Shown: positions 32,966-35,769 of the stretch, one piece after another
How the letters are laid out: each line of letters begins with the position of its first letter
Numbering within the stretch: the first letter of the stretch is position 1
Assembly: GCA_013139415.1 (NCBI GenBank)
Contig: WTAT01000020.1
Coordinates: 1-35,769, forward strand
Length of the DNA stretch: 35,769 nucleotides
From: Desulforhopalus sp.
GTDB lineage: Bacteria > Desulfobacterota > Desulfobulbia > Desulfobulbales > Desulfocapsaceae
Direction of reading: 5' to 3'
Position numbers and translations under genes: made by a program
Notes under the pieces: generated by a model
Databases searched by the model: none
Told to the model about the DNA's origin: nothing
The model's input: only the letters and a program-made list of their open reading frames with translations

Positions 32966-33015
32966 TAACCCTGATAAACGGGACTTTTTTCAGTGCCCAT
33001 TTGAGGGATGTTCTT
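32966..33015 (+). repeat. R1 dispersed repeat, truncated (copy g)
   Basis: About 50 bases beginning AACCCTGATAAACGGG, then a CAGTGCCCATTTGAGGGATG segment corresponding to the palindromic core. The right end is missing, and the copy stops directly at the stop codon of the ZapB-like gene. It lies between zapA and that gene. Confidence 0.6.
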
Positions 33016-33016
33016 T

Positions 33017-33406
33017 TTATTCCTTGGAATCAGACGTCGAAAAGAGATCGTGCTGCATACGCCTTTCCTCTTCATCACTTCTGTCTTCAGTCTCCTGTCC
33101 GTTGACAAGAACACCTTCCTCGTCAAGATCCGGCCTTGCAGAAGGTTGATTCGTCGTTACTTCCTTACCCTGCTCCAGGTTGATTTCCCAGTCCTCTATC
33201 TGATCAACAATTTTATTTACTCTCTCACTTATCTCGTTTCGTTCTGTGACTTTAGAAGAAATGTTGTCTCTCAGTTCCTCTATCAAAAGATCGCGATCAA
33301 ACACTTCCTGCTCGAGTTGCGCTTTTTCCGCCTTCAATGCGGAAAAGCGTGTCAATATTTTTTCAACAAATTTTTCAAGACGCTGCAGTTCACTCTCCTG
33401 CTCCAT
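33017..33406 (-). CDS. Coiled-coil protein, ZapB-like
   Basis: Protein of 129 residues. Residues 1-75 form an almost continuous heptad coiled coil (LQRLEKFVEKILTRFSALKAEKAQLEQEV and onward). The tail is acidic and probably unstructured (NQPSARPDLDEEGVLVNGQETEDRSDEEER). There is no signal peptide. Position just upstream of zapA is the usual place of zapB-like genes, and ZapB acts with ZapA at the division ring. GGGAG lies 8 bases before the ATG. Coiled coils give weak homology, so the name rests mainly on context. Confidence 0.7.
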   Translation of the reverse strand: MEQESELQRLEKFVEKILTRFSALKAEKAQLEQEVFDRDLLIEELRDNISSKVTERNEISERVNKIVDQIEDWEINLEQGKEVTTNQPSARPDLDEEGVLVNGQETEDRSDEEERRMQHDLFSTSDSKE

Positions 33407-33571
33407 ATCCTTATCTCCCTCTACTATTTATGTTCTTAAAGTATTAATTTTTCCTGGTTGGCTCTTACCCGACCGGAACATCACGAGAATTAACCACATT
33501 CCCGGCCAAAGTAATTATTTATTACTATTTCTCAGGGAATATACCATGCGCCCTGCTCACTGCAACCCCAA

Positions 33572-34057
33572 TCAGATTCGGGAATAATGCCAGTCGATAG
33601 GCCTGGCATTGTCATATGGCATGAATCCATGGAAAACCCTGGGGTCATCATCAAATACCATCGGTAAAAAAAATCTATCCCCTTCCCACATTGGCAGTTT
33701 CATGATATCTGCCACATCAACCCAGACGAGATCACCTTCCTCGTTAGAAGTCATTGGAATTCCGCTGAAACGGTCAATTCGGTAAATAAAACCAAACCAG
33801 TCTTCTCCCTGCGGCCCAAAACCCGTCCAGTTTATCGTCCCCCTCAGCACCGCCTTTTCACAAACAATGTTTGCTTCTTCGTGTATCTCCCGGATCAGAC
33901 ACTGGTAAATATCCTCCTCCGATAGCATCTTCCCTCCCAAACCATTATATTTGCCGAGGTGCTGATCATCCGCTCTTTTGTTTCGATGTACCAAAAGAGT
34001 CTTTTTACGGTCAGGAGACATTATATATCCCAGAGTCGCAACTATTGGTGTATACAT
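33572..34057 (-). CDS. NUDIX hydrolase, MutT/8-oxo-dGTPase-like
   Basis: About 161 residues. The Nudix box GKMLSEEDIYQCLIREIHEE (G-x5-E-x7-RE-xx-EE) holds the metal-binding glutamates; the motif ends ANI rather than the common xGU. The protein starts MYTPIVATLGYIMSPDRKKTLLVHRNKRADDQHLGKYNGLGG, like the 8-oxo-dGTP diphosphatase group in which a W/F-x-P-N segment is variable. It probably cleanses oxidised nucleotides, though the substrate is uncertain. The ATG at 34057 is preferred over 34069 because GGGAG precedes it. Confidence 0.88.
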   Translation of the reverse strand: MYTPIVATLGYIMSPDRKKTLLVHRNKRADDQHLGKYNGLGGKMLSEEDIYQCLIREIHEEANIVCEKAVLRGTINWTGFGPQGEDWFGFIYRIDRFSGIPMTSNEEGDLVWVDVADIMKLPMWEGDRFFLPMVFDDDPRVFHGFMPYDNARPIDWHYSRI

Positions 34058-34175
34058 CTCATCTCCCATTTTTCTGTCTTTAAATGAAGATACATATTCC
34101 GATGCTCCCTCTCTTGTGATACAATAATTAATATTGTTTGATACCTATTCACGAATCATACTTCCTATTCTCATA

Positions 34176-35657
34176 ATGACTTTGATGCCTGCCAATTCTT
34201 TCTCCATACGCAAAACCTCTATCCTTCTGGGAATACTTTGTCTGCTGATTTTTATGTCGACATATCGTCAAGCAACAGCCACGAGTAATCAGCTTTTCCC
34301 ACACTACAAAACTATTGCTAAGAACATCACTTTCTGGGAGAAGATCTATTCACATTATTCCCTCACCGAGGCAGTTATACATGACTCGAAAGATTTATCA
34401 AAAATATATGAGATAATTCCCCTCCTCGGCAAGGACCTGCCGGGAGCAAGTCGTTTAAACTCCATTTTCCAGAAACACGCCAAAGAAAAATACCGTACGA
34501 TTCTAAAAAAAATCGCCAGCCAGAAGCCGACTACTTCCGATGAAAAAAGGATAGCTGCACTTTTTACCGGAAAAGACAGGCGCAAGAAAATAGCCATGGC
34601 GGTAGACACTGTCCGAAGCCAAAGAGGACAAAAAGAACGTTTCCTGACCGGGGTAATCCACTCGGGAAGATATATGAAGGAAATCAAAAGAATTATTCGG
34701 GTCTACCGTTTACCGGAAGAACTGGCCTACCTCCCCCACGTTGAGTCATCTTTTAATTACAAAGCCTATTCTAAATTCGGGGCGGCGGGCATATGGCAGT
34801 TCACCAGACCAACGGGAAAGGAATACCTGACAATAGATCACACCCTTGATGAACGCCTCGATCCGATCCTTGCCACCCATGCTGCTGCAAAATATCTAAA
34901 AAACAGCTATTATACCCTTGACAGTTGGCCCCTGGCTCTCACCTCGTACAACTATGGTTTGGCTGGCATGGTAAGGGCTGTCAACGAGGAGGGCAACTAT
35001 GAAAATGTATTCAATAATTACAGCAAGGGGTATTTCAAATTTGCTTCGAAGAATTTTTATTCCGAATTTCTGGCAGCACTGAAGATTGCCAAGCAGCTAG
35101 AAAAAAAACAAAAAGCAAAACTTGATCCTCCTCAATCTACTCGATATCTCACTCTTTCTGGATACGTCCATATAAAAAACGTCCGCAACCACTTCGGCAT
35201 TTCAATAGAAACAATTAAATCACTCAATCCAGCTCTGCGGCCATCAGTTATCAGCGGTGAAAAACATATCCCTAAAGGTTATGTCCTCAGGCTACCTGCA
35301 GGAAAAAAGATCAACAGACTTCTCGCCTCAATCCCCTCCGGATTTTATAAAAGAGAACAGAAACCCAGCCTTTTTCATCGGGTCCAAAAGGGTGATACTG
35401 CTGGAAGTATCGCTAAGTTACACGGTATATCCCTTAGAAGTCTGATAAGGGCAAACAACTTGAACAAGTATGCGACAATCTATCTCAAACAAAAATTGAG
35501 GATCCCAAAAACAGCAAAAACTGTTACGAAAACAAAACAAAAGATTCGCAGGTTTTCGGGCTCAACCAATGCTGAAACAGGATCATCCGCTCATGGCTCT
35601 ACGCCACCTGTTCTTCTTGCGAAAAAAAAAACAACCTTCGTCGGAAAATGGTTATGA
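34176..35657 (+). CDS. MltD-like membrane-bound lytic transglycosylase with LysM domains
   Basis: Cleaves the glycan strands of peptidoglycan. An N-terminal hydrophobic segment (about ILLGILCLLIFMS) acts as signal or anchor. The GH23 transglycosylase domain contains the catalytic Glu in LAYLPHVESSFNYKAYSKFGAAGIWQF and the ALTSYNYGLAGM motif. Two LysM peptidoglycan-binding repeats follow (VHIKNVRNHFGISIETIKSLNP; FHRVQKGDTAGSIAKLHGISLRSLIRANNL). The start is unclear: TTG at 34134, ATG at 34176 or 34185, none with a strong ribosome-binding site. A run of ten A (35622-35631) just before the stop shifts into a long open frame if one base is lost; see the next entry. Confidence 0.88.
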   Translation: MTLMPANSFSIRKTSILLGILCLLIFMSTYRQATATSNQLFPHYKTIAKNITFWEKIYSHYSLTEAVIHDSKDLSKIYEIIPLLGKDLPGASRLNSIFQKHAKEKYRTILKKIASQKPTTSDEKRIAALFTGKDRRKKIAMAVDTVRSQRGQKERFLTGVIHSGRYMKEIKRIIRVYRLPEELAYLPHVESSFNYKAYSKFGAAGIWQFTRPTGKEYLTIDHTLDERLDPILATHAAAKYLKNSYYTLDSWPLALTSYNYGLAGMVRAVNEEGNYENVFNNYSKGYFKFASKNFYSEFLAALKIAKQLEKKQKAKLDPPQSTRYLTLSGYVHIKNVRNHFGISIETIKSLNPALRPSVISGEKHIPKGYVLRLPAGKKINRLLASIPSGFYKREQKPSLFHRVQKGDTAGSIAKLHGISLRSLIRANNLNKYATIYLKQKLRIPKTAKTVTKTKQKIRRFSGSTNAETGSSAHGSTPPVLLAKKKTTFVGKWL

Positions 35658-35769
35658 TTTCCTTCCGATGAAAGATTCTACAGTGTACAACGTGTTCAAT
35701 ATCCACCAGAAAAATGGTAAAACATATGGATACATAACCGTTCAACCAGAGGAATCTCTCGGACTTTAC
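35632..35769 (+). CDS. Out-of-frame continuation of the transglycosylase (possible third LysM), open at window end
   Basis: After the A10 tract at 35622-35631, the frame reached by losing one A reads QPSSENGYDFLPMKDSTVYN, then VFNIHQKNGKTYGYITVQPE and on to ESLGLY at the last base, with no stop. YGYITVQPEESLGLY looks like the start of another LysM or related cell-wall segment, so this seems to be the true C-terminus of the transglycosylase or a separate gene starting at ATG 35668. The gap between the frames is zero, which favours one gene split at the homopolymer by a sequencing error, phase variation or slippage. Confidence 0.5.

Overview
The window looks like a chromosomal segment of an anaerobic sulfate- or sulfur-metabolising Desulfobacterota bacterium, most like the Desulfobulbales. 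This is judged by gene content only: a Desulfovibrio-type napM-A-D-G-H cluster without napB or napC, many multiheme cytochromes c, a periplasmic NiFe hydrogenase, NrfD-type quinone modules and three sigma-54 promoters. No rRNA or tRNA gene was seen, so the taxonomy is inferred.

Layout. 1-2.9 kb: the end of a hybrid histidine kinase, a solute-binding protein and pyrC. 2.9-3.8 kb: a small lipoprotein and an exported protein of unknown function, both minus strand. 3.9-13.4 kb (minus): a nitrate-to-ammonia respiratory block in two transcription units. The upstream unit is napM-napA-napD-napG-napH. The downstream unit is a membrane tetraheme cytochrome, an NrfC-like ferredoxin, an NrfD-like quinol dehydrogenase and an octaheme HAO-family cytochrome c, ending at a strong terminator. 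14.0-17.1 kb (plus): a sensor kinase with a periplasmic haem-c (Tll0287/DUF3365-like) domain and an NtrC-type sigma-54 activator. 17.1-19.1 kb (minus): rlmB, gmk and a RemA-like gene. 19.1-24.8 kb: an apparent insertion with truC, a GNAT acetyltransferase, a MITE and a three-gene NiFe hydrogenase operon. 24.9-27.2 kb: yicC, a Skp-like chaperone and pal. 27.5-29.9 kb (plus): an unknown gene, a radical SAM protein and a Fur/PerR-type regulator. 30.1-34.1 kb (minus): rny, a probable 6S RNA, zapA, a ZapB-like coiled-coil gene and a NUDIX hydrolase. 34.2 kb to the end: an MltD-like LysM transglycosylase.

How the parts fit. Each of the two respiratory transcription units has a GG-N10-GC sigma-54 promoter. 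About 51 bp upstream of each lies a pair of GTTACC-N4-GGTAAC palindromes spaced 32-33 bp apart. The adjacent haem-c kinase and NtrC-type activator are the obvious candidates to act there. The model is nitrate to nitrite by NapA, then nitrite (or hydroxylamine/NO) to ammonia by the HAO-family cytochrome. That cytochrome would be fed by an NrfBCD-like quinol oxidation module, taking the place that NrfA holds in the enterobacterial NrfABCD system.

The window also carries dispersed short repeats. The main family has about seven intergenic copies with AACCCCGGTAAACGGG at one end and AAGGCACTAA at the other. A second family has TGATGGCGTCGTAAAAA-type ends. There is also a 147-bp MITE with perfect 20-bp inverted ends and a 5 x 15-bp tandem array.
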